Shown piece by piece: positions 17,261 to 26,459 of a DNA stretch of 64,000 nt. A program made the position numbers and the translations under genes. The notes below the pieces were generated by a model, which was not told where the DNA came from, did no database searches, and saw nothing but the letters and a program-made list of their open reading frames with translations. Positions within the stretch are counted from its first letter, which is position 1. Each line of letters opens with the position of its first letter. The stretch is from Terriglobia bacterium (GTDB lineage Bacteria; Acidobacteriota; Terriglobia; JAIQFV01), in the NCBI GenBank assembly GCA_020072965.1, contig JAIQFY010000012.1, positions 27,512 to 91,511 of the forward strand, given 5' to 3'.

Positions 17261-20020
17261 TTGAATCGAATTCCGGCGCCAGGTAAGGGAGCCCGAACTG
17301 CCTTGAATAAAGCCAAAATACTTAAGAATGCAGAAAAACACGTGATGCAAGGCAGGCTTCACTCGGCGATTTCAGAGTATAAGAAGATCGCCGAAGCCGA
17401 CCCCAACGACCTGCCAATCCTCAACACGATCGGTGATCTCTACGTCCGTCTCGGCAAAACAGATGAAGGCCTTAAGTTTTTCAACCAACTGGCGAACGCC
17501 TATCTCGAAAGCGGCTTTAAGGTAAAAGCGATCGCAATTTACAAGAAGATCACCAAGCTCGATCCGGGGGGTATTGAACCTAGAAGACATCTGGCCGAGC
17601 TTTACGCCTTGCAAGGACTGATGAGCGATGCCAGGGCCCAATACCTCCAACTGGTGGATGCTTATCTGGCTGAATCGCGGTCGGATTTGGCTGCCGACGC
17701 CCTCCATAAACTCCTGAGTGGCGATCCGAACAACATGGCTATCCTCACGCGGTTGGTCGCGGTGGAAATACGCCGGGGGAATAAAGACAGCGCTCTCAAT
17801 CTGCTCCTGGCAGCAGCCGAACGATTGCGCAAGAGCGGACAACTGGGTGAGGCAAAGGAAATGCTTTCGCGGGCGGATGAAATCGATCCCGAAAGCCCTA
17901 GCTTGAAGACGGTTCAGGCGAAAGTCAAGTTTGCCGAAGGGCAGCAGGACGAAGCGATTGCGATGCTCTCGAAGATGGACCCAGAGCGAACTTCGACGGA
18001 AGTCCAGATATCCCTGTGGGAATGCTTGTTGGAAGCTGACCATCTGGAGGAAGCCGGCGATGTGGCGCAGCATCTCTTCGAGATCGATTCGATACACTAT
18101 CCACTGCTTTTTACCCTGAGCGATCGCTACCTCACCGCTTCCAATTTCGAACGAGTAATACAGATTCTCGACCCTCTGATTGAGTCTCCCATGATTGACA
18201 CCTTCGGGGCCCGGATCTCAGAGATTCTTCAGAAGATCCTCTCCGAACAACCGGATTACTTTCCCGCTATTGAAAGGACGGTAAAGGTCAATCGAAAACT
18301 AGGCCAATCCCATCTGCTATCGCTCTCGCTGGAGCACCTGGCGAGCTACCACCTCAAGCAGGAAAATCTTGCTGCTGCCATGACGGCTTACCAGGAGTTG
18401 CTGGATATCGATCCCACCAATACGATTGTCCGGCAGGGTATTACACGGCTTCAAAGGCGGATGGGTTCCGATGGCGGAGCAGAATCCGCCCCAGCGGCAG
18501 AGGAGGCCGCCGAAGGGACTCCCCAGGAGTTCCTCGGAGAGCAGCGTGAGATCAGCGATGAGCCGGAAACCGAGGAGTTCACTCTCTCGGAACCCTCCCA
18601 AACGACTCCGGAGGAAGAGTCCCCCCAGGAGCCAGCTAGTGAGCCCGTTTCCGTCGAAGAATTCTCTGTAGAACCTGTTCCTCCTCTGAAGCCTCCGGCA
18701 GCGATTACGATTACATCCGAAGAGACAAACGAGTTTTTGAACGGCTTGCTATTGGAAGGGGAGTTGTTGATGGGGTACGGCCTCTTGAAGCGGGCCGGGC
18801 AGCTGTTTGAGGAATTGCTGCGAGTCTCTCCCGATCACCCTGTCGCATTGAGACAATTGGTCGACATTTATTCCTCATTGGGCCAATTCAATCAAGCCGC
18901 CGCCTGTTGTACGAAGCTCTCGGAGGCGGCGATCAAATCTGGACAGCGTGAGGAGGCCCGTCTATGGGCCGAAAAGGCGGCTGAGTTCACCCCGGCCCCT
19001 GTGTCTAAAGCGGTGGAAGAGGAACCTGCTCCTCCGGTTGTGCCTGAGGCCGTGAAGAGCGAAGAGGTTCCGTCGCGCGCCGAAGAGGAGAAGGTGTACG
19101 ACCTATCGAGCGAACTGGAGGAGATGATCGCGCCCGCCGCGAAACCGGAAGAGCCGAAGGTCGAACCCGTCGTGGAGGCCCCCTCTGCTGGGATCACCAA
19201 GGGAGATGAAGCACTCCGGGAGACGATTGAGGAGATTGATTTTTATATTGAGCAGGGATTCTGGAACGAGGCCCGCGCCCTAATCGAGAAAGGCCTGAAG
19301 AGCAATCCGGAATCCCAGTTGCTCCTCGCCCGACTGGAACGTTGTGACAGTGCGCCGGAAGAGGCGACCGAAGAGATAGAACCGACGCCGGAACGGTTGC
19401 AGGAAGGGCCGGAGGCAGTACCCCCGGCTCCACCCCTCCCGCCTGCGGTCGTCTCGGAGACTCCGCTGGAGCCCCTGGTAGAAAAGGAGCCTGCAGCTGA
19501 AGTACCCCCGGTTATTGATTCGATCACTCAAGCGCCAGCCCCTGCTGAGGCTTCCTCATCCCAGGGACTGGGAGACATTTTTGCGGAATTTAACATTGTT
19601 GAAAGCCCCATCGATGCCAGTGGAGATTTCAACACTCATTACAATCTCGGGATTGCTTTTCGCGAAATGGGTCTGTTGGAGGAGGCGATCGCAGAAGTCC
19701 AGAAGGCCATCTCCATTCTGAATCCCCGCGAACAGAAACAGGATTATCTCAGTGTGTGCAGCCTGCTGGGCCTATGCCTGGTCGAAAGCAAGAATTATCC
19801 GGAGGCAATTGAATGGATGGTGCGCGGCCTGTTGGCTCTGGGAGATGCAGAGAAAAACGATGAGTACCTCAGCCTCGAGTATGACCTGGCAAACGCCTAC
19901 CAGTTGGCGGGGAATACTGAGCGCGCCAGGGAGATTTTTCAGAAGATCCAAAGCGAGAACCCAAGGTTCCGCGACATCGAGAAGCGGCTGCACAGCCTGG
20001 ACTCTCGAATCAAGCTCTAA
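17261..20020 (+). CDS. Large cytoplasmic TPR protein with Glu/Pro-rich linkers
   Basis: 919 residues from a TTG; GGAAAGGG lies directly before it, so the start is uncertain by some codons. No signal peptide. A first TPR block covers about residues 20-400 (AISEYKKIAEADPNDLPIL, then AIAIYKKITKLDP). An acidic Pro/Glu linker follows, a TPR pair at about 490-570, a second long acidic linker, and a C-terminal TPR block from about 790 ending near residue 919. The head resembles the start of the 877-residue protein encoded at 49-51.7 kb. Proteins of this plan are common in Acidobacteria-like genomes, with unknown function; scaffolding is a reasonable guess. Confidence 0.88.
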   Translation: MNRIPAPGKGARTALNKAKILKNAEKHVMQGRLHSAISEYKKIAEADPNDLPILNTIGDLYVRLGKTDEGLKFFNQLANAYLESGFKVKAIAIYKKITKLDPGGIEPRRHLAELYALQGLMSDARAQYLQLVDAYLAESRSDLAADALHKLLSGDPNNMAILTRLVAVEIRRGNKDSALNLLLAAAERLRKSGQLGEAKEMLSRADEIDPESPSLKTVQAKVKFAEGQQDEAIAMLSKMDPERTSTEVQISLWECLLEADHLEEAGDVAQHLFEIDSIHYPLLFTLSDRYLTASNFERVIQILDPLIESPMIDTFGARISEILQKILSEQPDYFPAIERTVKVNRKLGQSHLLSLSLEHLASYHLKQENLAAAMTAYQELLDIDPTNTIVRQGITRLQRRMGSDGGAESAPAAEEAAEGTPQEFLGEQREISDEPETEEFTLSEPSQTTPEEESPQEPASEPVSVEEFSVEPVPPLKPPAAITITSEETNEFLNGLLLEGELLMGYGLLKRAGQLFEELLRVSPDHPVALRQLVDIYSSLGQFNQAAACCTKLSEAAIKSGQREEARLWAEKAAEFTPAPVSKAVEEEPAPPVVPEAVKSEEVPSRAEEEKVYDLSSELEEMIAPAAKPEEPKVEPVVEAPSAGITKGDEALRETIEEIDFYIEQGFWNEARALIEKGLKSNPESQLLLARLERCDSAPEEATEEIEPTPERLQEGPEAVPPAPPLPPAVVSETPLEPLVEKEPAAEVPPVIDSITQAPAPAEASSSQGLGDIFAEFNIVESPIDASGDFNTHYNLGIAFREMGLLEEAIAEVQKAISILNPREQKQDYLSVCSLLGLCLVESKNYPEAIEWMVRGLLALGDAEKNDEYLSLEYDLANAYQLAGNTERAREIFQKIQSENPRFRDIEKRLHSLDSRIKL

Positions 20021-20047
20021 CAACTCAGACGGCGGTTCTCGGATCCC

Positions 20048-20296
20048 ATGCGTAAGAGGTTTCCCAGCGTTCTGTTGAGCGTTTTTTTTGCAGAAATGGG
20101 ATTGCTATTGATTGTTTTTCCTTGGATCGAGATCTGGGAAAGAAATTTCTTTACGCGACTGTCACCGACCCTGACGTCGGTGCTGCTGAATTATTTTTTC
20201 CGTGGTGCCGTCTCGGGGTTGGGAATCATCAACCTTTGGTTCAGCCTTTCTGAAATCCTCAGCATTGGAAAATCCATTTCTGAAATTGAGAAATAA
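20048..20296 (+). CDS. Small two-segment membrane protein
   Basis: 82 residues with hydrophobic segments at about 8-26 and 44-66, starting MRKRFPSVLLSVFFAEMG. No family is recognised. It starts 27 bp after the TPR gene, and its last codons overlap the probable thiE start, so translation is likely coupled. The short charged C-terminus ends KSISEIEK. Confidence 0.6.
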   Translation: MRKRFPSVLLSVFFAEMGLLLIVFPWIEIWERNFFTRLSPTLTSVLLNYFFRGAVSGLGIINLWFSLSEILSIGKSISEIEK

Positions 20297-20972
20297 GCCT
20301 CCTCAGCGCACTCTCCCTAGCCGATTTGGTTCCCCTTTTCATCCAATCCTTTGTTATGTCACAGATCGATCTTCTCTGGGTGAGAGACGGCTCCTAAGGC
20401 GGGTTCGCGAGGCATTAGAGGCGGGGGTCGATTGGGTGCAGTTGCGCGAGAAGGAGACCCCAACCACTGAATTAATCCAAATTGCCGAAAAGGTGGTTCA
20501 GTTACCCCGCGAAAGTCATCAGAGGGTGATTCTAAACGACCGACTGGACATTGCCCTCGCGTGCGGCTTCGACGGGATCCACCTGGGTGGAACCTCGTTT
20601 CCGGTGGGGGTGGTTCGGAGGCGAGCCCCTGCTGGCTTTATCGTGGGCGCGTCTGTCCATCAGTTGGAAGAAGCCGTAGCCGCGGAACGCGCGGGGGCCA
20701 ATTACGTTATATTTGGGCCGGTTTTTCCCACGCCATCAAAGTTGAAGTACGGGCCCGCGCAAGGCATTCAAAGACTCCATGCCGTCGCTTCTTCACTCTC
20801 AATCCCGGTTTTGGCAATCGGGGGAATCTCCTTGGCGAATTGTCAGGAATGTTTGAAGGCTGGGGCGGCCGGCATCGCAGCGATTTCGCTCTTCCAGACC
20901 TCTCGGTCTGTAAGGGGAGTGCTCTCACAACTGCGAGTCGCAGAGGCTGGGTTCAACGCTCTCCCGTCGTAG
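20286..20972 (+). CDS. thiE: Thiamine-phosphate synthase
   Basis: The conserved part runs from ILCYVTDRSSLGERRLL. ThiE landmarks: VDWVQLREKETPTTELI (QxRxK), VILNDRLDIALACGFDGIHLGG, VIFGPVFPTPSKLKYGP, VLAIGGISLANCQECLKAGAAGIAAIS. It joins HMP-PP to thiazole phosphate. The TTG at 20286, overlapping the preceding stop, gives 228 residues; tandem GTG codons at 20202 would lengthen it by 28. No other thi gene or TPP riboswitch lies nearby. Confidence 0.88.
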   Translation: MRNKPPQRTLPSRFGSPFHPILCYVTDRSSLGERRLLRRVREALEAGVDWVQLREKETPTTELIQIAEKVVQLPRESHQRVILNDRLDIALACGFDGIHLGGTSFPVGVVRRRAPAGFIVGASVHQLEEAVAAERAGANYVIFGPVFPTPSKLKYGPAQGIQRLHAVASSLSIPVLAIGGISLANCQECLKAGAAGIAAISLFQTSRSVRGVLSQLRVAEAGFNALPS

Positions 20973-21375
20973 TAATCTGTCAGTTAATCCCCTCTTAGTC
21001 TGGCCAGCGAATCTTAGACCCCAAAGGTCTGCTTGAAGAAAAACATGGAAGAATCTCCAGGCCCGTCTGAGATCTCAAAGAGGGGTGGCTATCCTTGTCG
21101 GGCCATAAGCGCCGGCGTCGGCCCTCTCTGCTTGACCTTGTCGGCTTCGTCGCAACAGGGCCGACACTCCGAGCTCTGGCTGGTGCGTTTTGGCATGAAT
21201 AGCCAATTTGGCAAGCGCGGTTATGATCAATGGAGGCGAAATGTGAACAACATATCCCCCAGCCCGCGCTTGGCATACTGACCACCGGCGAGTATGATGA
21301 AAGATTCTGACCACCGGATTTCGGTTCTTGAGCGTCATCCCAACACAGGGATCTAGAACTGCGGAGGATTGAGGA
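20973..21375. other. Gap before the Crp/Fnr gene, with an inverted and a direct repeat
   Basis: No gene is seen. An inverted repeat pairs GTCGGCCCT (21117-21125) with AGGGCCGAC (21157-21165). The 11-mer CTGACCACCGG occurs twice, at 21278-21288 and 21307-21317, 29 bp apart and within 100 bp of the regulator start. The second pair could be an operator. Confidence 0.5.
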
Positions 21376-22053
21376 ATGGCCCACCAACGGTGTCTGACAC
21401 TTTCCGGCTTTGTCCAAGATCACCTTCAAACATTGCAGAATCTTACGGCCGAAAGGGTGTTTACGAGGAACGAAGTCATCTATTTCATGGGTGATGCTGC
21501 GGACGAAATTTATTTAATCAACAGCGGAAGGGTCAAAATTACCCGCGTTTCTCTTTCCGGGAAGGAAAAAATCATCGATATCTATGAGACCGGGGACTTC
21601 TTTGGAGAGCTCTGCCTTTGTGAAAACAGCAAAAGGACAGATCAAGCCGTTGCGCTCGATGGCGTGAAGGTGCTTTCATTCAAGATCAGCAAAATTCTGG
21701 AGGTGACCTCAAAGGATCCCGGAGCAGCTTTGGAACTCCTGATGCTGTTTTGTCAGAGACTTTCTGAAGCGCAGGCCCAGATAGAAACCCTGGCATTCGA
21801 TAACATCCCTCGCCGTCTGGCGAAGGAACTTTTGAAGATGAGCCGGGAGAGCGGTGAAAAAGTCGCCAATGGAATTTGCGTGCGACAATATCTCACGCAC
21901 GAGGAGCTATCCCAACTGGTCGGGACCTCGAGAGAAATCATCACGATGGTCATGAATCAATTTCGTCGCCAGGGCCTTGTCGTCTACACCCGAAAAAGTC
22001 TCGTGGTCAATCCCGCGAAGACTGAACGTTACCTGGAACAACAAACGCTTTGA
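21376..22053 (+). CDS. Crp/Fnr family transcriptional regulator
   Basis: 225 residues with an N-terminal cyclic-nucleotide-binding fold (RNEVIYFMGDAADEIYLINSGRVKI, then YETGDFFGELCLC). After the dimer helix comes a C-terminal winged HTH (LTHEELSQLVGTSREIITMVMNQFRRQGLV). The Arg-Ser pair that contacts cAMP in E. coli CRP is not present (NSKRTDQAV). The FNR-type cysteine cluster is also absent, so the effector is unknown. GGAGGATTGAGGA precedes the ATG. It is the last plus-strand gene before a convergent gap. Confidence 0.9.
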   Translation: MAHQRCLTLSGFVQDHLQTLQNLTAERVFTRNEVIYFMGDAADEIYLINSGRVKITRVSLSGKEKIIDIYETGDFFGELCLCENSKRTDQAVALDGVKVLSFKISKILEVTSKDPGAALELLMLFCQRLSEAQAQIETLAFDNIPRRLAKELLKMSRESGEKVANGICVRQYLTHEELSQLVGTSREIITMVMNQFRRQGLVVYTRKSLVVNPAKTERYLEQQTL

Positions 22054-22572
22054 GATTTGAACCAGCTCACTCTCTGAAGTCTGATCTGCCTGCGCGGGGT
22101 TGACTAACGTTTTGAACCAAGTTTCCTGGCTATTCCAGCCAGCATTTCCCCCGAAATCCGCTGATTAAAGAGTCTAGAGAGGCTTGCTTTTGGTATAAAA
22201 ATACCGGGTATAATCGAATATCCTTGTTGAAAAGTGAATGTAGCCTGCGTTCTTTAGTATGGATCGCTCTGAGGAAACCTCAAAATCATAAGAATTATAT
22301 AAAGGTCCTTCACTTTCATTGGTTTACAAAATTGAACAAAAAAAGTGCAAACTGCTCTAAACTCAAGTAATTTCCAAGTTTGCGGGGATGAGAATCTACT
22401 TTTCCACAAAGATTTCCACATAGTTGTGGAAAATAAGAATGAACTTCGTGTTCAAAATGCGCCCCTTAGGAAAGCGATAACACTTGAAGGAACAAATCCT
22501 CCCTCCCAAGACCTTTCAGTTTCCTCTGGAGAGAATGCAGCCCCTGGTCCAGAGCCTATTCCTTCATCCAGT
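22054..22572. other. AT-rich convergent gap with promoter-like and DnaA-box-like sites
   Basis: 519 bp, clearly richer in A+T than its surroundings. TTGCTT (22184-22189) and TATAAT (22209-22214) are 19 bp apart on the plus strand. The spacer contains a GGTAT/ATACC hairpin (22192-22205). A plausible plus-strand frame from 22345 runs antisense into the next gene and has no homologue I recognise, so it is not called. An unannotated small RNA starting near 22220 is possible. Confidence 0.45.
22400..22433. promoter_or_regulatory. Cluster of three DnaA-box-like 9-mers
   Basis: TTTTCCACA at 22400-22408, ATTTCCACA at 22412-22420 and, inverted, TGTGGAAAA at 22425-22433. Against TTATNCACA these match 8, 7 and 8 of 9 positions. 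No dnaA or dnaN is in the window. Confidence 0.4.
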
Positions 22573-23922
22573 TCAGCGGAGAAAATCTTCGACCGCGTCG
22601 AGGATCTTGAACGCCTCAGCCCCCGAGACTCCGGCTTGAGGGAGGAAGCGATCGCTGGAGTCGAGTTGCATCAGATGCAACATTACCATACGAGCAATGG
22701 CGTCGCGATGTGGGTTTGTGCGAGGGACGTCAGAGATTCTTGTTTGTGAGGTGTCCACACTGGGACGCCGGTTGGTGAGCGCGATGAGGTGGTCGATGGC
22801 TGTGGCGATTTCATAGCGGCGGATAATGGTCGTCGGGCGAAAGCGATGGTTGGGGGAAGCCGGGATGAGATCGAGTCCTGCCACAAGAGGCAAGTACTTC
22901 TTCCCCCAGTGCGAGCCCAGGTCAGTCAGGATAACAGGAGAGCCGGTGAGAAACTCTTTGAGGAAGGGGAAGCGGATGGCCATCAAGGCGCCAAAATCCC
23001 CGCGATTGATTTGGGGGCGCTGGCGAATATCACGAAGGGCCTCCTCCTCCGGATTCAACTGGGCGAGGATCTTGTCCAGCATGGACTTGATCTCTTCATC
23101 CTGTGAATCCTGATCTGCTAGTTCCTTGAGAAGGCTTTCTGCCTTTTCGCGCTGGTTAGTGCGGACATAAACGTCGGCCAGTTTCTTTCTTGCCTCAATA
23201 TCCGTGGGATCCAGCCTGATTGCCTTGAGATAGCTTTTTTCAGCTTCCGCCCACTTGCCTTCATAGATATAGATATCTCCCAGTTCACGGGACAGGGTTT
23301 CCAGTTCGGGAGCAACGGTCATCGCTTGCAAATAGGCGGATTCCGCATCCTGCCATTTGGCCTTAGCCCGCGCGGAATGAGCTTCCGCAATCCACTGGTC
23401 GGTCACCAGAAGACGCAACTCCTCGAGGGCAGAGCGAGCTTGGGCGTCGTCCGGCCGCAGTTCCACCAAGGTGGCAGTAAAACGGTAAGCTTTGTCGTAG
23501 TCCTTTTGAGCTGTGAAATAGCGCGCTAGAGTCTGAACTGCGGGAAGGTACTTGGGATCAGCGCGCAATGCGGCCTCGAGTCTGGCAACGGCCGATGCAG
23601 GCTGTTGCTGAGTGAAATCAATGTAACTCAGCGCAGTCATCAGGGAGGAGGAATCTGAATGCTTCTTGAGGAGGGAGGCCCACTCCTTTTGAGCTTTTTT
23701 CGTATTGCCGCCTGTAAAACTGTTCCAGGCGTCTTCGAACCGCTTCGTTTCCTTAGCTGAAAGATGCTCTACGGCAGACGGTTGGGGGTAGAACCACGAA
23801 GATTTGATCCCGGGCGCCTCCGGGGAGGTCTGCGACATAAGCCAGGATCCCCCTGGGGAGCCTATGCCCGCCAGAAGCAAGGCCGCCACCCAGAGCGGCA
23901 TCTTTACCCGGAAGCGAACCAT
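22573..23922 (-). CDS. Secreted TPR protein with C-terminal SLH-like repeats
   Basis: From the ATG at 23922 the protein has a signal-type N-terminus (VRFRVKMPLWVAALLLAGIG). TPR-type repeats follow from about residue 55 to 300 (for example AEKSYLKAIRLDPTDIEARKKLADVY). Two S-layer-homology-like units close the protein: TDLGSHWGKKYLPLVAGLDL with FRPTTIIRRYEIATAI, and SDVPRTNPHRDAIARMVMLH with FLPQAGVSGAEAF. SLH units bind cell-wall polymers or cap envelope structures, so a periplasmic or surface role is inferred. It lies 7 bp after hflX. Confidence 0.8.
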   Translation of the reverse strand: MVRFRVKMPLWVAALLLAGIGSPGGSWLMSQTSPEAPGIKSSWFYPQPSAVEHLSAKETKRFEDAWNSFTGGNTKKAQKEWASLLKKHSDSSSLMTALSYIDFTQQQPASAVARLEAALRADPKYLPAVQTLARYFTAQKDYDKAYRFTATLVELRPDDAQARSALEELRLLVTDQWIAEAHSARAKAKWQDAESAYLQAMTVAPELETLSRELGDIYIYEGKWAEAEKSYLKAIRLDPTDIEARKKLADVYVRTNQREKAESLLKELADQDSQDEEIKSMLDKILAQLNPEEEALRDIRQRPQINRGDFGALMAIRFPFLKEFLTGSPVILTDLGSHWGKKYLPLVAGLDLIPASPNHRFRPTTIIRRYEIATAIDHLIALTNRRPSVDTSQTRISDVPRTNPHRDAIARMVMLHLMQLDSSDRFLPQAGVSGAEAFKILDAVEDFLR

Positions 23923-23929
23923 CCCCCTA

Positions 23930-25216
23930 TTATTGCACAAATGAGTTCAACTGACGTGCGACAGATTGTGGTAATTGCGCGTGGACCCGGATGAAGTCTG
24001 CTGTGATTTCTTTTTCGAGGAGGCGTCCCTTTTGCTGGATCAAGCTCAAAACCCTTGCTTCGGCATGCGGAAGAACGAAATGGCAATCCACGACTGGATC
24101 ACGCAGGAGCAGGGCATCGATTCGGTGCACGAGCTCTTTGAGTCCTTCCCCCGTAAGGGCAGAAACGAAAACCCCTTTCGTAGAATCCGAACGACCCGAC
24201 CGGGCTTCCAGGAGATCGATCTTGTTGTACACCTGTAAGATTGGAATATGTTTCACCTGAAGGTCTTCGAGCACGCTGTTGACCGCAACTTCGTGATCTT
24301 TGAACTGGGGGTCGGCCCGATCCACCACATGCAGGATCAAATCGGCCTCCACGACTTCCTCAAGCGTTGCCCGGAAGGCAGTCACCAACGTATGGGGAAG
24401 TTTTCTTATAAAGCCGACGGTATCCGAAAGTAGGGCCATCCGCTTGGAGGGAAGCAATATCCTACGAAGGGTGGGATCGAGAGTGGAGAAGAGTTGTTTT
24501 GACACCTTGACCTCAGACGCAGTCAGGGCATTGAAAAGGGTCGACTTTCCTGCATTGGTGTAACCTACCAGGGAAAGGGTTGCGATCAAGGTGTCGCGAC
24601 GATGCTGTCGATGCAGTTCCCGCTGGGAACGGACGCGTTCCATTTCCGTCCGGATCCTGGCGATACGCCGGACGATGCGTCGACGGTCCATTTCCAACCG
24701 GGTTTCGCCGGGACCCCGAGTCCCGATCCCTCCACCCAGCCGGGAGAGTTCAACGCCATGGCCGGTCAGGCGTGGTCGCAAGTAGTCGAGTTGCGCCAAT
24801 TCAACCTGTAATTTTCCTTCGCGCGTTCTAGCACGTTGTGCAAAGATCGCAAGGATCAGCTGGGTTCGATCGATGACCCGGCATTCCGTCAGGTTCTCCA
24901 GATTGCGTTGTTGTGTCGGAGTCAGCTCGTCATCGAAGATGAGGAGTGTGATATGTCCCGATTGGATTTGCTCCCGAAGCTGATGGACCTTTCCCCGCCC
25001 AATAAAAAAAGCCGGATCAAGGTTGGGCCGCGATTGAATGATGCGGCCCGCCACCTCGGCTCCGGCCGTGAAAGCCAGTTCTTGAAGTTCGTCGAGGGAG
25101 TCGTCGCTCTCACGCGGGGTGCCCGGTGTACGCCCTCGTGAGGTTGTCTGCGAACAAACAGAAACCAGTAAAGTTCTGTCTTTCACTAATCTTGAAGAAC
25201 CAGCCCTTGATCCCAC
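23930..25216 (-). CDS. hflX: Ribosome-associated GTPase HflX
   Basis: 428 residues. The N-terminal HflX domain includes FFIGRGKVHQLRE and the glycine-rich linker LSRLGGGIGTRGPGETRLE. The GTPase domain has GYTNAGKSTLFN (G1), DTVGFIRKLP (G3) and NKIDLLE (G4). HflX splits stalled ribosomes under stress. The miaA-hfq-hflX order is the same as in E. coli, and hfq ends directly before it. Confidence 0.95.
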   Translation of the reverse strand: MGSRAGSSRLVKDRTLLVSVCSQTTSRGRTPGTPRESDDSLDELQELAFTAGAEVAGRIIQSRPNLDPAFFIGRGKVHQLREQIQSGHITLLIFDDELTPTQQRNLENLTECRVIDRTQLILAIFAQRARTREGKLQVELAQLDYLRPRLTGHGVELSRLGGGIGTRGPGETRLEMDRRRIVRRIARIRTEMERVRSQRELHRQHRRDTLIATLSLVGYTNAGKSTLFNALTASEVKVSKQLFSTLDPTLRRILLPSKRMALLSDTVGFIRKLPHTLVTAFRATLEEVVEADLILHVVDRADPQFKDHEVAVNSVLEDLQVKHIPILQVYNKIDLLEARSGRSDSTKGVFVSALTGEGLKELVHRIDALLLRDPVVDCHFVLPHAEARVLSLIQQKGRLLEKEITADFIRVHAQLPQSVARQLNSFVQ

Positions 25217-25483
25217 CTAACTCACATTGGCAGTCGTCGGTGCCGTGACGGGCGGGGACGATTGACTGGACATCGAGCGAGCCACGACGACAGTTGAAAT
25301 GGCGTGCTTGAAAATCAATTGGTCCTGATTACTGGCTTCGAGGATGACCGAATACTTATCAAAACTCTTGATACGACCTGTCAGTTTCACCCCGCTCAAT
25401 AAATAGATCGTAACCGTCTGCTTTTCCTTCCGGGCGTTGTTCAAAAAAGCATCTTGGATGTTCTGCGCCACCTTGTTGTCCAC
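25217..25483 (-). CDS. hfq: RNA chaperone Hfq
   Basis: 88 residues from the GTG at 25483, which has GAGGAGGA at ideal spacing; a longer frame adds 12 residues inside the miaA tail. It starts (M)[20 protein letters not shown]. Sm1 is [26 protein letters not shown] and Sm2 includes the KH signature in [10 protein letters not shown]. The C-terminal tail is Ser/Thr/Pro rich. It pairs sRNAs with mRNAs as a hexamer. Confidence 0.96.
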   Translation of the reverse strand: MDNKVAQNIQDAFLNNARKEKQTVTIYLLSGVKLTGRIKSFDKYSVILEASNQDQLIFKHAISTVVVARSMSSQSSPPVTAPTTANVS

Positions 25484-25493
25484 AGTATCCTCC

Positions 25494-26459
25494 TCAGCAT
25501 GGCCCTCGCGAGCCTGCAATGGACCTCAAAAAATTCAAAACCCGCTCTTGGACGGTTCGATCATCTCCGAACCCGTCAAACCAAGTCAATCCACCCTCCT
25601 TGTTGAACCAAGTCATCTGGCGCTTTGCATAATGACGCGTTGCCTTCTGTGCCTCAATCACCGCTGTGGGAGTATCCAGTTGTCCGAGGAATAGCCTGCC
25701 TGCCTGCTTGTATCCTAGAGATTGAAAGGGCTTGGCCGAGAGAGCAACGCCCTGACTCAGAATTGCCTTAGCCTCCTCCAGCAGACCCTGGTTGAACATT
25801 CCAGTGACCCGATTGTTGATGCGAGTATATAACTCTTTTCGCGGGGGATTCAAGCCGATTTTGATAGCGGAGAATCCTTTCAGCGCCTGCCGGGGTTGAC
25901 GGAAGTATTCCGACTGCGCTTTCTTCGTGGTCAGGAAGATTTCGAGGGCGCGGATCAGGCGATGGCTGTCCTGGGGGGCAATTCGCGAAGCCGAGAGCGG
26001 ATCCCAACGCTTCAGAAGACGGTGCAGATGGGGGACTCCTCTTTGTTGCGCCCGAGCCCTCAATCGTTCGCGAAGGCGCTCATCCCGTTGAGGTCCCTCG
26101 AATAACCCATCGAGCAAGGCGCGCAGGTACAGTCCCGTGCCACCGACCAGAATGGGAAGACGCTGGCGCCTCCGAACATCTTCGAGGATGGTTCGCGCAC
26201 GACGTGCAAATTCTCCCGCTGTAAAGGGCTCGTGGGGCTCGAGCAGATCAATCAAATGATGAGGAATGCGCTCGCGGTCCTGGAGCGAGGGCTTTGCACT
26301 GCCAATGTCAAAGTACTTGAACACCTGGATGGAATCATAATTGATGATCTCTCCCCCGAGTTCAGCGGCGAGGGTCAAAGCGAGTGCGGATTTTCCGCTG
26401 GCGGTGGGTCCGGCCAAAGCGACCAGCGGGTAGGGAGGCACTTCAAAAGGGTGCGTCAT
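25494..26459 (-). CDS. miaA: tRNA dimethylallyltransferase
   Basis: 321 residues from the ATG at 26459, which overlaps the preceding stop as ATGA. P-loop [11 protein letters not shown], then [33 protein letters not shown] and FQSLGYKQ, with the C-terminal [12 protein letters not shown] element. It adds dimethylallyl to A37 of tRNAs that read UNN codons. A longer frame to 26507 is not needed. hfq starts 10 nt after its stop. Confidence 0.96.
   Translation of the reverse strand: MTHPFEVPPYPLVALAGPTASGKSALALTLAAELGGEIINYDSIQVFKYFDIGSAKPSLQDRERIPHHLIDLLEPHEPFTAGEFARRARTILEDVRRRQRLPILVGGTGLYLRALLDGLFEGPQRDERLRERLRARAQQRGVPHLHRLLKRWDPLSASRIAPQDSHRLIRALEIFLTTKKAQSEYFRQPRQALKGFSAIKIGLNPPRKELYTRINNRVTGMFNQGLLEEAKAILSQGVALSAKPFQSLGYKQAGRLFLGQLDTPTAVIEAQKATRHYAKRQMTWFNKEGGLTWFDGFGDDRTVQERVLNFLRSIAGSRGPC

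Noticed and set aside
22400..22433. Chromosomal origin oriC
   Set aside because: Only three imperfect boxes, no dnaA/dnaN/rpmH neighbours and a convergent gene arrangement; kept only as a DnaA-box-like cluster.
22345..22749. 134-residue plus-strand frame in the convergent gap
   Set aside because: It runs 177 nt antisense into the TPR/SLH gene, has composition unlike a folded protein and no good Shine-Dalgarno.
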